From Shewanella sp. HN-41 (GTDB taxonomy: Bacteria; Pseudomonadota; Gammaproteobacteria; Enterobacterales; Shewanellaceae): a stretch of DNA of 64,000 nucleotides. Made by a program: the position numbers and the translations under genes. Below the pieces are notes generated by a model, which saw nothing but the letters and a program-made list of their open reading frames with translations, was not told the origin of the DNA and made no database searches. The stretch is taken from contig NZ_AFOZ01000042.1 of NCBI RefSeq assembly GCF_000217915.1, positions 1-64,000 on the forward strand, read 5' to 3'. This document shows positions 54,095 to 63,593 of this stretch, piece after piece. Position 1 is the first letter of the stretch; every line of letters starts with the position of its first letter.

Positions 54095-55948
54095 TTGAGT
54101 TCAACACTTCCCTTAATATTAGCGGGGCCAATGCTGCGCCACTGCGATGCCTCACACTTTACCCTGTGGTTTGTCAGTCGCGAGCCCTTAACTGAGCTTA
54201 AGTTACACCTAGGCGAGCAAGCATATCCGTTACAGGATACAGATTTGTATCATGTGCCACTCGGACAACATGCCCATCAATACCTTGTTACCCTGTCGCG
54301 TCCAGAGTTACTCACACCCAATAGCGTCACGAGCTACCAAGTATTCGCCGCCCAACATGGGGATATTTTTGCTGCCATAAACCAGCTGAACTACGGCCAG
54401 GCTGCTATGCCAAGCCTGCGTTTCACTCCCCAATTAACCCATATTTGCCATGGTTCTTGCCGTAACCCCCATCACCATAGTGACGATGCTTTAGTCGCCG
54501 CCGATGCACGATTATCACAGATAATAGAGAGCAACTTAGACGAACGCCCGGCCCTGATTATGCTCAGCGGCGATCAGGTCTATGTGGATGATATTGCAGG
54601 CCCCATGCTATGTGCTATCGGCCAAGTGATAGAACTACTCGGCCTTAATCATGAGTTATTTGAAGGGGCGAACATCCAAGGTAGCCAAGACATTCGCTAC
54701 CGCCCAGAGGGGCTATATCAGCGGCATAAAAACCTACTACCCCATACCCAGTATCCCGCCAAAACCGCACTGTGGCATTGGTATCGTAATCACCCGATTT
54801 TTACCTCTTCGATCGCCGAAAATCACTTAGTCAGCCTCAGTGAAGTCATCGCACTGTATCTACTCACTTGGTCGCCCGAACTATGGGATCTCGTCAATAT
54901 TCCCAGGGACGTTGAGGGTCTAACACCCTCCCATAGCGCACGTTGGCGCAAGGAATGGCAGCACTTACTCGCCTTTAAAGCGGGACTGAAACAAGTCAGG
55001 CGCTTTATGGCACATATTCCGGTTTATATGATGTTTGATGACCATGACATCACAGACGATTGGAACCTCACCGCCAAATGGGAGCAAGCCGCATACGAGC
55101 ATGCATTTTCGAAGCGTATTATTGGCAATGCCTTGATTGGCTATGTTTTATTTCAAGGGCTTGGCAATGCACCAGATAAGTTTTCTAAAGAGATCAGGCC
55201 ATTATTGGATGCTTTTTTTAAGCAGCCACAGGCCAAACTACAGGATGAGCTTATCGATCAACTGCTGCAATTTGAGCAGTGGCATTACACTCTAGACACT
55301 TTTCCCAAACTGGTAGTGCTCGATATCCGCACCCGCCGCTGGCGTAGTGAATCAAATCTGGCAAAACCCTCAGGTCTAATGGATTGGGAAGCCCTGATGG
55401 ACTTGCAACAGGAGTTACTCGGTCAGTCTAAGGTCATTATTGTCTCACCGGCACCGATGTTTGGGGTCAAATTGATTGAAGCAGTGCAACGCACGGCCAC
55501 CTTGATGGGGGCATCTCTCCTCGTGGACGCCGAAAACTGGATGGCTCACCCTGGTGCCGCTAACAGCCTACTGAGTATTTTTATGCACCGTAAAACACCG
55601 GAGCAATTTGTGATCCTCTCCGGCGATGTACATTACTCCTTCGCCTATGACATCGGCATCCGCTTTCGGCGTAGTAGCCCCCAAATTTACCAGATCACCT
55701 GTAGCGGTATTAAAAACCAATTCCCCGAAAAGCTCCTGCCCCTTTTCGACAAACTCAACGGTTGGTTTTATGGTCATTTTTCACCGTTAAACCTACTGAC
55801 TAAACGCAAACGCTTGTTGATCCGAGGTAGACGCCCCAATGGCGAGCCAAGCAAACGTTTAGTCAATCGGAGTGGCATAGGCATCTTGACCTTGGCAGAT
55901 AATGGTGCGCCGACAAAAAATCGCTGTTTTACATGGAGATATGAGTGA
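54095..55948 (+). CDS. PhoD-like metallophosphatase
   Basis: 617 residues. Metallophosphoesterase motifs: HGSC near 128 (start of the PhoD region), MLSGDQVYVDD near 158, MFDDHDITDDW near 312 and LSGDVHYSFAYD near 515. No signal peptide, so it is probably cytoplasmic, unlike classic secreted PhoD. It starts at TTG with AAAGG upstream; no ATG fits better near the first conserved residues. Substrate may be a phosphodiester or phosphoanhydride. Confidence 0.82.
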   Translation: MSSTLPLILAGPMLRHCDASHFTLWFVSREPLTELKLHLGEQAYPLQDTDLYHVPLGQHAHQYLVTLSRPELLTPNSVTSYQVFAAQHGDIFAAINQLNYGQAAMPSLRFTPQLTHICHGSCRNPHHHSDDALVAADARLSQIIESNLDERPALIMLSGDQVYVDDIAGPMLCAIGQVIELLGLNHELFEGANIQGSQDIRYRPEGLYQRHKNLLPHTQYPAKTALWHWYRNHPIFTSSIAENHLVSLSEVIALYLLTWSPELWDLVNIPRDVEGLTPSHSARWRKEWQHLLAFKAGLKQVRRFMAHIPVYMMFDDHDITDDWNLTAKWEQAAYEHAFSKRIIGNALIGYVLFQGLGNAPDKFSKEIRPLLDAFFKQPQAKLQDELIDQLLQFEQWHYTLDTFPKLVVLDIRTRRWRSESNLAKPSGLMDWEALMDLQQELLGQSKVIIVSPAPMFGVKLIEAVQRTATLMGASLLVDAENWMAHPGAANSLLSIFMHRKTPEQFVILSGDVHYSFAYDIGIRFRRSSPQIYQITCSGIKNQFPEKLLPLFDKLNGWFYGHFSPLNLLTKRKRLLIRGRRPNGEPSKRLVNRSGIGILTLADNGAPTKNRCFTWRYE

Positions 55949-56289
55949 AACCCTATTCGAGCCACCTAAACAAAAGTAACGACTCATACGGGCTTATCTC
56001 GGGGATTAGCGCGCTAAGCCTAAAAACACCGAATATCTAAGCCCTATTCCTGTCGCCCCTAAATAGCCGTTTCGAATTGTAGATCACTTTATAGGGCAAG
56101 CCGGATATCGGTAAGCAGGCCCCCTGCGCCATGGTGAGCATCGCATAGCGATACGCTGCGAACGAGAGCCATGGAGGGCGAACTGGCTTTTGTGTATGGA
56201 TACATTTGGCGTGGTGGTGCCCTCAGGGAAGAGTTAATGGCGTACCTGCGTGCGATACCCTGCGATGTAGCATAATTAAGAACAGTTAG
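55949..56289. other. Intergenic region between convergent genes
   Basis: 341 bp between the PhoD-like gene and the pseudouridine synthase (convergent). It holds short inverted and direct words around GCGATACGCTGCG and GTGCGATACCCTGCGATG, and a GAGAGCCATGGAGGGCG block that I recall as a common Shewanella intergenic repeat. No gene. Confidence 0.4.
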
Positions 56290-57234
56290 TTAGGTGGACA
56301 TAATGCTTGGCGCTGACGCAAGCATAAATCCTTCACATTGAATATCGTGATAAATCCCACTCACAGGGTCGATAAACCGCAAACGCTGCGCCATCAATTT
56401 GAGCGGCTGAGTAAAGTCATCCGGCCCTTTAGGTAATAACCTTGGATAAAATCTGTCATTTAATAATGGCATACCGAGACTGAGCATATGCACACGCAAC
56501 TGATGGGTTTTGCCCGTAATAGGGCTGAGGTGGAATAAGCCTACATCCCCCTCGATTGCCACAAGGCTGATCTCAGAGTGGGTATTCGCGTCCCCTTCAA
56601 CCACTTGCATAATAAAACTCGGTTCACTCGGCTGCATACGGTTTTTCACCGTCCAATGCAGCGGCAATGACAAACAGCCCTTTCGATATTGCTCAATAAT
56701 GTTGGGAGTCAGTTTGGCCATCGCTTGATAATCTTTACGGATAACATCGTCGACAAAGAGTTGGTGGTACAAGTGCCGGGTTTGGGGTCGAGTGGTCATC
56801 AAGATCACCCCTGCGGTTTCACGGTCTAACCTGTGGGCTGGCGCGATCGTCTCGATACCAGTTCGCAATCTTAATCTGTGCACTAGGCACTCATTGACAT
56901 AGTTACCGCTTGGGGTCACTGGTAAAAAGTGTGGTTTATAGGCCAAGATGACATTTTCATCCTGAAAGAGGATCTGCTCTTCGAAGGGAACCAGAGTTTC
57001 CACAGGCACTTCGCGGTAATAATATACCCGCGCCGTTGGCCGATATGCCGAGTCTAATTTAATGACACTGCCATCCTGCCAGTGCACTTTGCCATCGAGG
57101 ATCCGTTGTCGCCACACCTCCTCACCTATACGCGCAAAATGGGTCGCGAGAAAGGCAAACACGGTTGATTTATCGGTAACCTCCCTTGGGAGTACCACAT
57201 AGGAGGGCTGAGCTGCGCGGGCGGTTTGAGTCAT
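56290..57234 (-). CDS. RluA-family pseudouridine synthase
   Basis: 314 residues. The catalytic motif HRLDRETAG with the active Asp is at about 137-145, and SPITGKTHQLRVHM is the conserved C-terminal region. An S4-like N-terminal part precedes it. Modifies rRNA or tRNA uridines; the exact target is not predictable. Upstream gene is a LON-domain protein on the same strand with a terminator in between. Confidence 0.88.
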   Translation of the reverse strand: MTQTARAAQPSYVVLPREVTDKSTVFAFLATHFARIGEEVWRQRILDGKVHWQDGSVIKLDSAYRPTARVYYYREVPVETLVPFEEQILFQDENVILAYKPHFLPVTPSGNYVNECLVHRLRLRTGIETIAPAHRLDRETAGVILMTTRPQTRHLYHQLFVDDVIRKDYQAMAKLTPNIIEQYRKGCLSLPLHWTVKNRMQPSEPSFIMQVVEGDANTHSEISLVAIEGDVGLFHLSPITGKTHQLRVHMLSLGMPLLNDRFYPRLLPKGPDDFTQPLKLMAQRLRFIDPVSGIYHDIQCEGFMLASAPSIMST

Positions 57235-57237
57235 ATA

Positions 57238-57269
57238 AAAAAATAGCGGCCAAATACAGCCGCTATTTT
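57238..57269 (-). terminator. Terminator of the LON-domain gene
   Basis: Stem AAAATAGCGGC / GCCGCTATTTT with an eight-base loop, followed on the minus strand by T-rich sequence. It separates the LON-domain gene from the pseudouridine synthase. Confidence 0.85.
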
Positions 57270-57286
57270 AGCCCCGATGCGGTTTT

Positions 57287-57862
57287 TCAGTCCACATGGG
57301 ACTTGATAAGTTGCAGCACAAAATCCATGGTTTTATGGCAGTCGGGTTGGTTCACTAGTAAGAGTTTATCCTTGTTATACATAGGTAATACCTCTAGCCA
57401 GCGCTGACTTACCCAAGCCGCATCCTCTAAATGTACTTGGGAGTAGAGTTCGAGCAAATCCGGGTTCACCTCATAAAATTGCTCGAGTGCGGCGCTGATC
57501 AATTCAAACTCACCTTCGATGGGCTCCTCCTGCCAGTTACGGCAAGGCAAAGTACGGGACATCCACAGTTTATCTTTAGCCTGTGCCGCCGAGAGTATGC
57601 TGACCCGCTGCCGCCCTTCGAGCACTATGCTGAGTGAATCATCTTCAAGCTGGTTAAAATCGATGATATCGCATTGGGTAGCGGTAGGATAACAGGGAGG
57701 ACTGCCCCGCGGCCGCATCGCCGCAAAGGCCAAATCGTATCTACCTTTTAACACATCTGCGACCATTCGTAGATGACCAGGTTCGACCACGCGGACCTCA
57801 ATCCTTCCCTGTGGCAGTAACAAGGCATCGCGCATAATTAACGCCATTTCTCGTGTTTGCAT
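57287..57862 (-). CDS. LON N-terminal substrate-binding domain protein
   Basis: 191 residues forming only the LON substrate-binding domain, without the AAA+ or protease domains. Start ATG at 57862 is supported by CAGGAGG five bases upstream; it yields a protein beginning MQTREMALIMRDALLLPQG, the usual first strand. Strand pattern with LPQGRIEVRVVEPGHLRMV and GRQRVSIL motif is typical. Function unknown for such stand-alone domains. Confidence 0.8.
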   Translation of the reverse strand: MQTREMALIMRDALLLPQGRIEVRVVEPGHLRMVADVLKGRYDLAFAAMRPRGSPPCYPTATQCDIIDFNQLEDDSLSIVLEGRQRVSILSAAQAKDKLWMSRTLPCRNWQEEPIEGEFELISAALEQFYEVNPDLLELYSQVHLEDAAWVSQRWLEVLPMYNKDKLLLVNQPDCHKTMDFVLQLIKSHVD

Positions 57863-58007
57863 AGCAACCTCCTGCCCCTCAAATAGAAGGAAACGGCCAT
57901 CCACTCGCTCGTATTCCCTATTAACTTAGAGTGTAGCAGGAGAAATAATTTCCTTCCTAAAGCCGCTGAGTACAAAAAAGAATTTTGTGTTCGGTATACT
58001 CACAGGT

Positions 58008-59063
58008 CTAAAAATGCTCGAGCCTTTCCAGTAAATTCCCCTTAGCGATCACCTCGGCAAACTCCTCACCTAGGCGCTCACTCAAGGCCACTGAGGTTCG
58101 CCAATATTTGATACGTTGCGCCGTATCCAATTGCTTAAAGTCCTCTCTGTCGGGAATTTTGCCAAAGGGCAGCGATGCGACAAACTCAGCCGTTGGCGCT
58201 AACACTAAGGCATTATGGTAATGGCCTCGCCCTCGACGCCAACTTAAGGATTTATCAAACCAACCTGGGCTGATGGTCGGATAAAAATGCGGATACAGGG
58301 TTAATCCCTTGGCATGGGATAAAGGTAAATCAAAGTGATAGTCGGTAATGCCGCCATCATAATATTGACCATCGGCCACGCCCTCGATTCTGGACACAGG
58401 TGCGAGCAACAAAGGGATAGACCCAGTGGCCAACATGACGTCATTCACATTGGCAGTGGTTAATTTGGCCTGTTGGCTCGGTAAATCCGTGAGTTGTAAA
58501 AAAGGCGATGCCGCGACTTGTTGACTAAAAACCACACGCTCAAAATGCCAGGCTAAACTCCTGCGACTCACAAGGTTGGTTGCCGCCGTGAGCGCTAAGC
58601 CTGCCGCGAGGGGGAGTTTATGGGTAAGACGATTTAAATGCTTGCCACGACATACGACTAAATGGCTATGAATATAGGGATGACTCACCATTTCCCCACC
58701 GCCACGCGTGCCTAAAATCCCCTGCACTACGCCCTTAACTTGGGTACTAACTTCCTGCGGTGTTGGCACGGTTTCATAGTGCTGGCCAATATAGTAATCC
58801 TCTAAACGCCCGTAGGCTTGTAGTGGATCCTGCTGTGCCAAACAGGCTAAACGCCATGCCCCCGACGAAGCACCTAAGGTATAAAGCGGTGTCTTGCGCT
58901 GTTTAAAAAATTCCGAGAAGAGATACTTATCAAGACCCGCAATCCCTAACCATTTTGGTCCGCCGGATGCGGCCAATAGTTGTGTAAAAGCATCGGGATG
59001 CAAACCTTGCTCCCTGATGACGTTAAAGGCCGTAGGGCCAGCAAGAAAGCGTAATGCGGGCAA
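58008..59063 (-). CDS. Patatin-like phospholipase
   Basis: 351 residues with the patatin layout: nucleophile elbow GASSGAW (Ser in GxSxG form) near residue 63 and the Asp-Gly-Gly motif DGGITDYHFD near 235. The oxyanion glycine-rich loop is AASGGPKW near 32. Probably a lipid acyl hydrolase. No signal peptide. Monocistronic. Confidence 0.8.
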   Translation of the reverse strand: MPALRFLAGPTAFNVIREQGLHPDAFTQLLAASGGPKWLGIAGLDKYLFSEFFKQRKTPLYTLGASSGAWRLACLAQQDPLQAYGRLEDYYIGQHYETVPTPQEVSTQVKGVVQGILGTRGGGEMVSHPYIHSHLVVCRGKHLNRLTHKLPLAAGLALTAATNLVSRRSLAWHFERVVFSQQVAASPFLQLTDLPSQQAKLTTANVNDVMLATGSIPLLLAPVSRIEGVADGQYYDGGITDYHFDLPLSHAKGLTLYPHFYPTISPGWFDKSLSWRRGRGHYHNALVLAPTAEFVASLPFGKIPDREDFKQLDTAQRIKYWRTSVALSERLGEEFAEVIAKGNLLERLEHF

Positions 59064-59266
59064 AACTCAACTCCTTAAATTGCCTCAAACCTGAGGTTTA
59101 CTGTCATTAAAGCACAGCCGTCGATAGCGATAAACCTTCAGCACGAACAATGGATCTTGATGATTTTATTCACTTCACTAATCACGCCCTAAGTGGCGAT
59201 ATATTCGACTGGCTTTGTGTAATTATCTAGAACAGTAAGCTCTGAGTTAGCACTTTTCTGTCTAGG

Positions 59267-59282
59267 TGTAACAATTGTTACA
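59267..59282. promoter_or_regulatory. Perfect 16-bp palindrome upstream of the TonB-dependent receptor
   Basis: TGTAACAATTGTTACA is a perfect inverted repeat 44-59 bp before the receptor start codon; a further ATTGTTAC half-site lies at about 59305. The size and symmetry fit a dimeric repressor such as a LacI-, GntR- or TetR-type protein. No such regulator is in the window. Confidence 0.65.
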
Positions 59283-59325
59283 GTGATAACCTTCGTCCTA
59301 TCAAATTGTTACTTTCGTTGGTTCA

Positions 59326-61761
59326 ATGTTTTCCCACCCTAAAGGTTACTCCACATTGAGAGGTTTTATGCGTCCAGCCGTTATCGCATTAGCAGTATCT
59401 TCAACTTTGGTTTTTCCTGTCGTACAAGCAGAAGAACAGGCCAGCAACTTTGAAAAAATTGAAGTCGTCGGCTCGCGGATCGCCCTGCGTACAGCGACCG
59501 ACAGCGTCGCCCCCGTCGACATTATCACCGCCGAGCAGCTCGAATCGACCGGCATGACTGAAACCGCTAAAGCACTGCAATTTGCCGCGCCAAGTTACAG
59601 TTTTCCCTTCTCATCGGTGACCGATGGCTCCGATGCGGTGCGTCCTGCCAGCTTACGTGGCCTATCGCCCGACCACACCTTAGTACTCGTTAACGGCAAA
59701 CGTCGCCACGGCTCGGCGCTGGTGCATTTAAGTGGCACTGTGGGTAAAGGTTCATCTAACGTCGACTTAAACGCTATCCCTCTGACGGCGATTAAGCGTA
59801 TCGAAATTCTGCGTGATGGTGCCTCGGCGCAATATGGCTCAGACGCGATTGCCGGCGTTATCAACGTAGTATTAAAGGACAGCGACCAAGGCGGTAGCAT
59901 CTCGGCCCAAGCGGGACAAACCTATCTTGGGGATGGCGAGCAATGGCGTGTCGGCGTGAACCATGGGATCAGCTTAAATAACAACGGTTTTGTGAATATT
60001 GGTGTCGAAGCCCACCATAAAAACAGCACCAACCGCGCCGGCTTAGATCCACGCCAACAATACCCTAAGCTGCCCGACGGCTCGGATGACCCACGCGAAG
60101 CGACTTTCAACCGTAAGAGCCACCAAGTGGGCGATGCGGAATACGATAACCTAGGTCTATTTATCAACGCGGCGCAGTCCTTCTCAAACGACAGCAAACT
60201 CTATGCCTTTGGTGGCATTAGCCAGCGTGAAACAAAGTCCGGTGCGTTCTATCGCCGCGCACTCGATGCCCGTAACTTGACCGAGCTTTATCCCGACGGT
60301 TTTTTACCACAGATAAATCCTAAGATCATCGACTCATCGTTAGTGCTTGGCTATGAGTTCGGTCTCGGTGAATGGAATATCGACACCTCAGCTGGCTATG
60401 GCGGTAACTCGTTTGAATACAACATTGTAAACACACTAAACGCATCACTCGGCCCTGACAGCCCGACGGAATTCGATGCGGGCACCCTGTCCACCAGCGA
60501 AGCGAACCTGAATATCGATGCCTCACGTTACTATAACTTTGTGAATGACTCAGATATTTTAGTCGCGACGGGTGTCTCTTGGCGCCAAAATGGTTATCAG
60601 ATTGAGGCGGGCGAACCAAGTTCATACATCAATGGCGGTTATGATAACCGCGCAGCGGGTAGCCAAGGCTTCACCGGCTTTACTCCCGAGTCTGAAGTCG
60701 ATGAAACCCGTGACAATACCGGCGTTTATGTCGAGCTTGAAAACCAATTAACCCCTGAGTTTTATTGGGCGGTGGCGCTGCGTTACGAAAACTATTCTGA
60801 CTTTGGTGGCAACACCAGTTGGAAACTCGCGGGGCGCTATGACTTCACCGATAACTTAGCCCTGCGCGGTACAGTGAACACTGGCTTTAGGGCGCCGAGC
60901 GTACAACAGCTGTACTTCAGCAATATCTCTACCCTGTTTAATCCGGATCCCACCACGGGTCAGTTAGTGCCAACTGAGTCTGGCACTTTCAACACCCTAT
61001 CGCCAGTGACCAAAGCACTGGGTATTAATGAGCTAGATCCCGAACTATCCCAATCATTTAGCTTAGGCTTGGTATACACCAATGATACGGGTTTAGCGCT
61101 GACATTAGATGCCTATCAAATCTCCATCGATGATCGGATTATTCTGTCGAGCTCAGTGACGCCTAATGATTCGCCCGCCGTAGCGGCGGCGCTAGCGGGC
61201 ACCAATGCGGAATCGGCGCGCTTCTTTATCAACGCCGTCGATACTCGTACTCGCGGCGTCGATCTAGTGGTCAGCCAAGATTTTGATCTCGGCAATTGGG
61301 GGGATTTTCGCGCCAACTTAGCCTATGCCTATAATAAAACTGAAATCCAAGATATTAATTTCCCTGAGATTTTGGATGGACTCGGCCCTAAACTCTTCGA
61401 CCGTATCGAACAAACTCGCATGACCTCGGCGACGCCGCATAATACCGGTAACCTAGGGCTGACCCATGAGTTAGGTGACTTTAAGACTAATATTCGCCTC
61501 AGCTATTTCGGCGATTACACTGTGGGTTACTCAACGGGAGATGTGAATTACAGCGACCAATGGGTGATGGATTTATCCGTGCGCTACGCCGCCACCGATG
61601 CCTTAAGCTTCACCGCTGGTGTGCAAAACTTGTTTGATGTGTATCCTGAAAAACGCCCAGATGACAATAACTTCAACGGTATTTTCGTCTATCCATTAAC
61701 CAATACGCCGTTTGGATTTAATGGGGGTTACTACTTCCTCGAGGCCAAGTACACTTACTAA
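59326..61761 (+). CDS. TonB-dependent outer-membrane receptor
   Basis: 811 residues. Plug domain begins after the signal peptide (VEVVGSRIALRTATDSVAPVDIITAEQLE) and a large beta-barrel follows, ending FLEAKYTY with a terminal aromatic residue. The start could be the ATG at 59368 (MRPAVIALAV), which places the signal peptide at the very N-terminus. Substrate is unknown. A 16-bp palindrome lies upstream. The next gene encodes a YhcH/TabA-like protein, so a sugar or glycan substrate is possible. Confidence 0.85.
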   Translation: MFSHPKGYSTLRGFMRPAVIALAVSSTLVFPVVQAEEQASNFEKIEVVGSRIALRTATDSVAPVDIITAEQLESTGMTETAKALQFAAPSYSFPFSSVTDGSDAVRPASLRGLSPDHTLVLVNGKRRHGSALVHLSGTVGKGSSNVDLNAIPLTAIKRIEILRDGASAQYGSDAIAGVINVVLKDSDQGGSISAQAGQTYLGDGEQWRVGVNHGISLNNNGFVNIGVEAHHKNSTNRAGLDPRQQYPKLPDGSDDPREATFNRKSHQVGDAEYDNLGLFINAAQSFSNDSKLYAFGGISQRETKSGAFYRRALDARNLTELYPDGFLPQINPKIIDSSLVLGYEFGLGEWNIDTSAGYGGNSFEYNIVNTLNASLGPDSPTEFDAGTLSTSEANLNIDASRYYNFVNDSDILVATGVSWRQNGYQIEAGEPSSYINGGYDNRAAGSQGFTGFTPESEVDETRDNTGVYVELENQLTPEFYWAVALRYENYSDFGGNTSWKLAGRYDFTDNLALRGTVNTGFRAPSVQQLYFSNISTLFNPDPTTGQLVPTESGTFNTLSPVTKALGINELDPELSQSFSLGLVYTNDTGLALTLDAYQISIDDRIILSSSVTPNDSPAVAAALAGTNAESARFFINAVDTRTRGVDLVVSQDFDLGNWGDFRANLAYAYNKTEIQDINFPEILDGLGPKLFDRIEQTRMTSATPHNTGNLGLTHELGDFKTNIRLSYFGDYTVGYSTGDVNYSDQWVMDLSVRYAATDALSFTAGVQNLFDVYPEKRPDDNNFNGIFVYPLTNTPFGFNGGYYFLEAKYTY

Positions 61762-61775
61762 GCCACAAACAATGA

Positions 61776-61804
61776 AAACAGGCCATAAATGGCCTGTTTT
61801 TTAT
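61776..61804 (+). terminator. Terminator of the TonB-dependent receptor
   Basis: Stem AAAACAGGCCA / TGGCCTGTTTT with loop TAAA followed by TT, about 15 bp after the stop codon. Confidence 0.85.
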
Positions 61805-61887
61805 GTCTAAAGTTTATGTTCTAACGGCGGTGAACTGATTATAATCTTTACAATTCACTCATTTACTTACGCCATGTCGAGTACCCC

Positions 61888-62349
61888 ATGATTGTCGATA
61901 CTTTAGCTAATCGCCATATTTATCAATCCTTAAGCCCACGTCTAGCCACCGCATTAGCACATCTTGCCACCACAGACTTTAGCCAACTGCCCGTGGGCAA
62001 TTATCCCCTCGATGGCGATGATATTTTCGTGATAGTCAATGACTACCAAACCAAGCCACAATCGACCGAACCCTTTGAAGTACATCAAAAATATATCGAT
62101 GTGCAGTATGTGGTCAGTGGTGAAGAAGAATTTGGCTATCTACCATTAGCCGACCAAACACCGTCTAAACCTTATTTCGATAAGCACGACTACGCCGAGT
62201 TCGATTATGAGTCAAACAGGGCCAATGCCTCGTATATCAAACTCAAAGCAGGCATGTTTGCGCTCTTTTTCCCCGGCGACATGCATATGCCGGGCACGGG
62301 CGATATTGCCACTCCTGTACGTAAAGTCGTGATAAAAGTGAAGATTTAA
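61888..62349 (+). CDS. YhcH/YjgK/YiaL (TabA/EbgC) family protein
   Basis: 153 residues of the DUF386 cupin family. Conserved HQKYIDVQYVVSGEEEFGY and FFPGDMHMPG with metal-binding His and Glu residues are present. E. coli relatives act in sugar and sialic acid metabolism or biofilm control (TabA). It follows the receptor gene on the same strand after a terminator, so it is probably transcribed separately. Confidence 0.85.
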   Translation: MIVDTLANRHIYQSLSPRLATALAHLATTDFSQLPVGNYPLDGDDIFVIVNDYQTKPQSTEPFEVHQKYIDVQYVVSGEEEFGYLPLADQTPSKPYFDKHDYAEFDYESNRANASYIKLKAGMFALFFPGDMHMPGTGDIATPVRKVVIKVKI

Positions 62350-62492
62350 GCCTTAAGCAATACTTGCCGAACCTCAGCTCAGTATTTTTAGCGTAATAGC
62401 GACTTAAGGGCGCAGTGATATGCGCTTTGGCTATTTCCGAATCGAGTCAAATATTGTTAAAATTGCCATAAATTTAAAGGAGAGTCCCTGAA

Positions 62493-63413
62493 ATGCCTAT
62501 TTACGTTGTCGGTCACAAGATCCCCGATTCTGATTCAATCTGCGGTGCTATCGCGTTAGCCTATTTAAAAAACCAAATCGGTGAAGAAGCCATTGCCGCA
62601 CGTTTAGGTGAATTGTCACCCGAAACCGCCTTTATTCTGGAGCGTTTCGGCTTCGAAGCACCAGAATACAAAACCAGCTACGCTGGCGAGCAGGTGTATA
62701 TCGTTGACCATTCAGAGTTGACCCAAGCACCAGACGATATCGCTAAGGCGACTATCGTCGGGATTGTCGATCACCATAAACTGGGCGATCTGACCACTGA
62801 TACGCCATTAGAGTGCTGGATCCGCCCAGTCGGTTGTAGCAACACTGTCATCAAGATGATGTACGACTTTTACCAAGTGGCGATCCCAAAAAATATCGCT
62901 GGCATCATGATGTGCGCCATCCTAAGCGACACTGTGATATTCAAATCACCAACATGCACCACTGCCGACATTCGCTGCGTTGAAGCCTTAGCCGAAATCG
63001 CAGGCATCGAAGATTTTAAAGCGCTGGGCATGGAAATGTTCAAAGTCAAATCTGCCGTTGAAGGCACTCCAGCACGCGACCTCGTTATGCGTGACTTTAA
63101 AGACTTCAATATGAACGGTAACTTAGTCGGTATCGGTCAGTTAGAAGTGATTGACCTGTCAGTATTTGATGATATTAAGGCAGGATTAGAAGCCGATATC
63201 AAAGCACTGAAAGTGGAAGGCAATCGCCACAGCGTTTTGTTGCTGCTGACCGATATTATGAAAGAAGGCTCAGAACTGTTAGTGATTTCTGATGATGCCG
63301 ACTTGATCAATCGTGCCTATGGCAAGACCCCAATCGATGGCAAAGTGTGGTTAGACGGCGTACTAAGCCGTAAGAAACAAGTGGTACCACAACTGCAAGC
63401 CGCCTTCGCTTAA
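62493..63413 (+). CDS. ppaC: Manganese-dependent inorganic pyrophosphatase (family II)
   Basis: Hydrolyses pyrophosphate. 306 residues with an N-terminal DHH domain (VVGHKIPDSDSICGA, DHH at GIVDHHKLGD near 95) and a C-terminal DHHA2 domain with SRKKQVVPQL near the end. Metal ligands are His, Asp and the DHH triad. AAAGGAGAG upstream is a strong ribosome binding site. Confidence 0.95.
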   Translation: MPIYVVGHKIPDSDSICGAIALAYLKNQIGEEAIAARLGELSPETAFILERFGFEAPEYKTSYAGEQVYIVDHSELTQAPDDIAKATIVGIVDHHKLGDLTTDTPLECWIRPVGCSNTVIKMMYDFYQVAIPKNIAGIMMCAILSDTVIFKSPTCTTADIRCVEALAEIAGIEDFKALGMEMFKVKSAVEGTPARDLVMRDFKDFNMNGNLVGIGQLEVIDLSVFDDIKAGLEADIKALKVEGNRHSVLLLLTDIMKEGSELLVISDDADLINRAYGKTPIDGKVWLDGVLSRKKQVVPQLQAAFA

Positions 63414-63431
63414 TCACGATGAGAAATACCG

Positions 63432-63459
63432 AGGGCCGAACTAGTTCGGCCTTTTTTAT
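63432..63459 (+). terminator. Terminator of ppaC
   Basis: Stem GGCCGAA / TTCGGCC with loop CTAG followed by TTTTTT, about 20 bp after the stop codon. Confidence 0.9.
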
Positions 63460-63593
63460 TTCCGCCACATCGGCCGTTAAGCTAGCTGTTCTAGCACTAA
63501 TAATCCTAGATGAAACTTTGCTCATAAACCTATCCAGAGGTTTAGTGTGGCGAGTATGATTGGCTCATCTAGCGTAAATATTGCCTTAATCCC

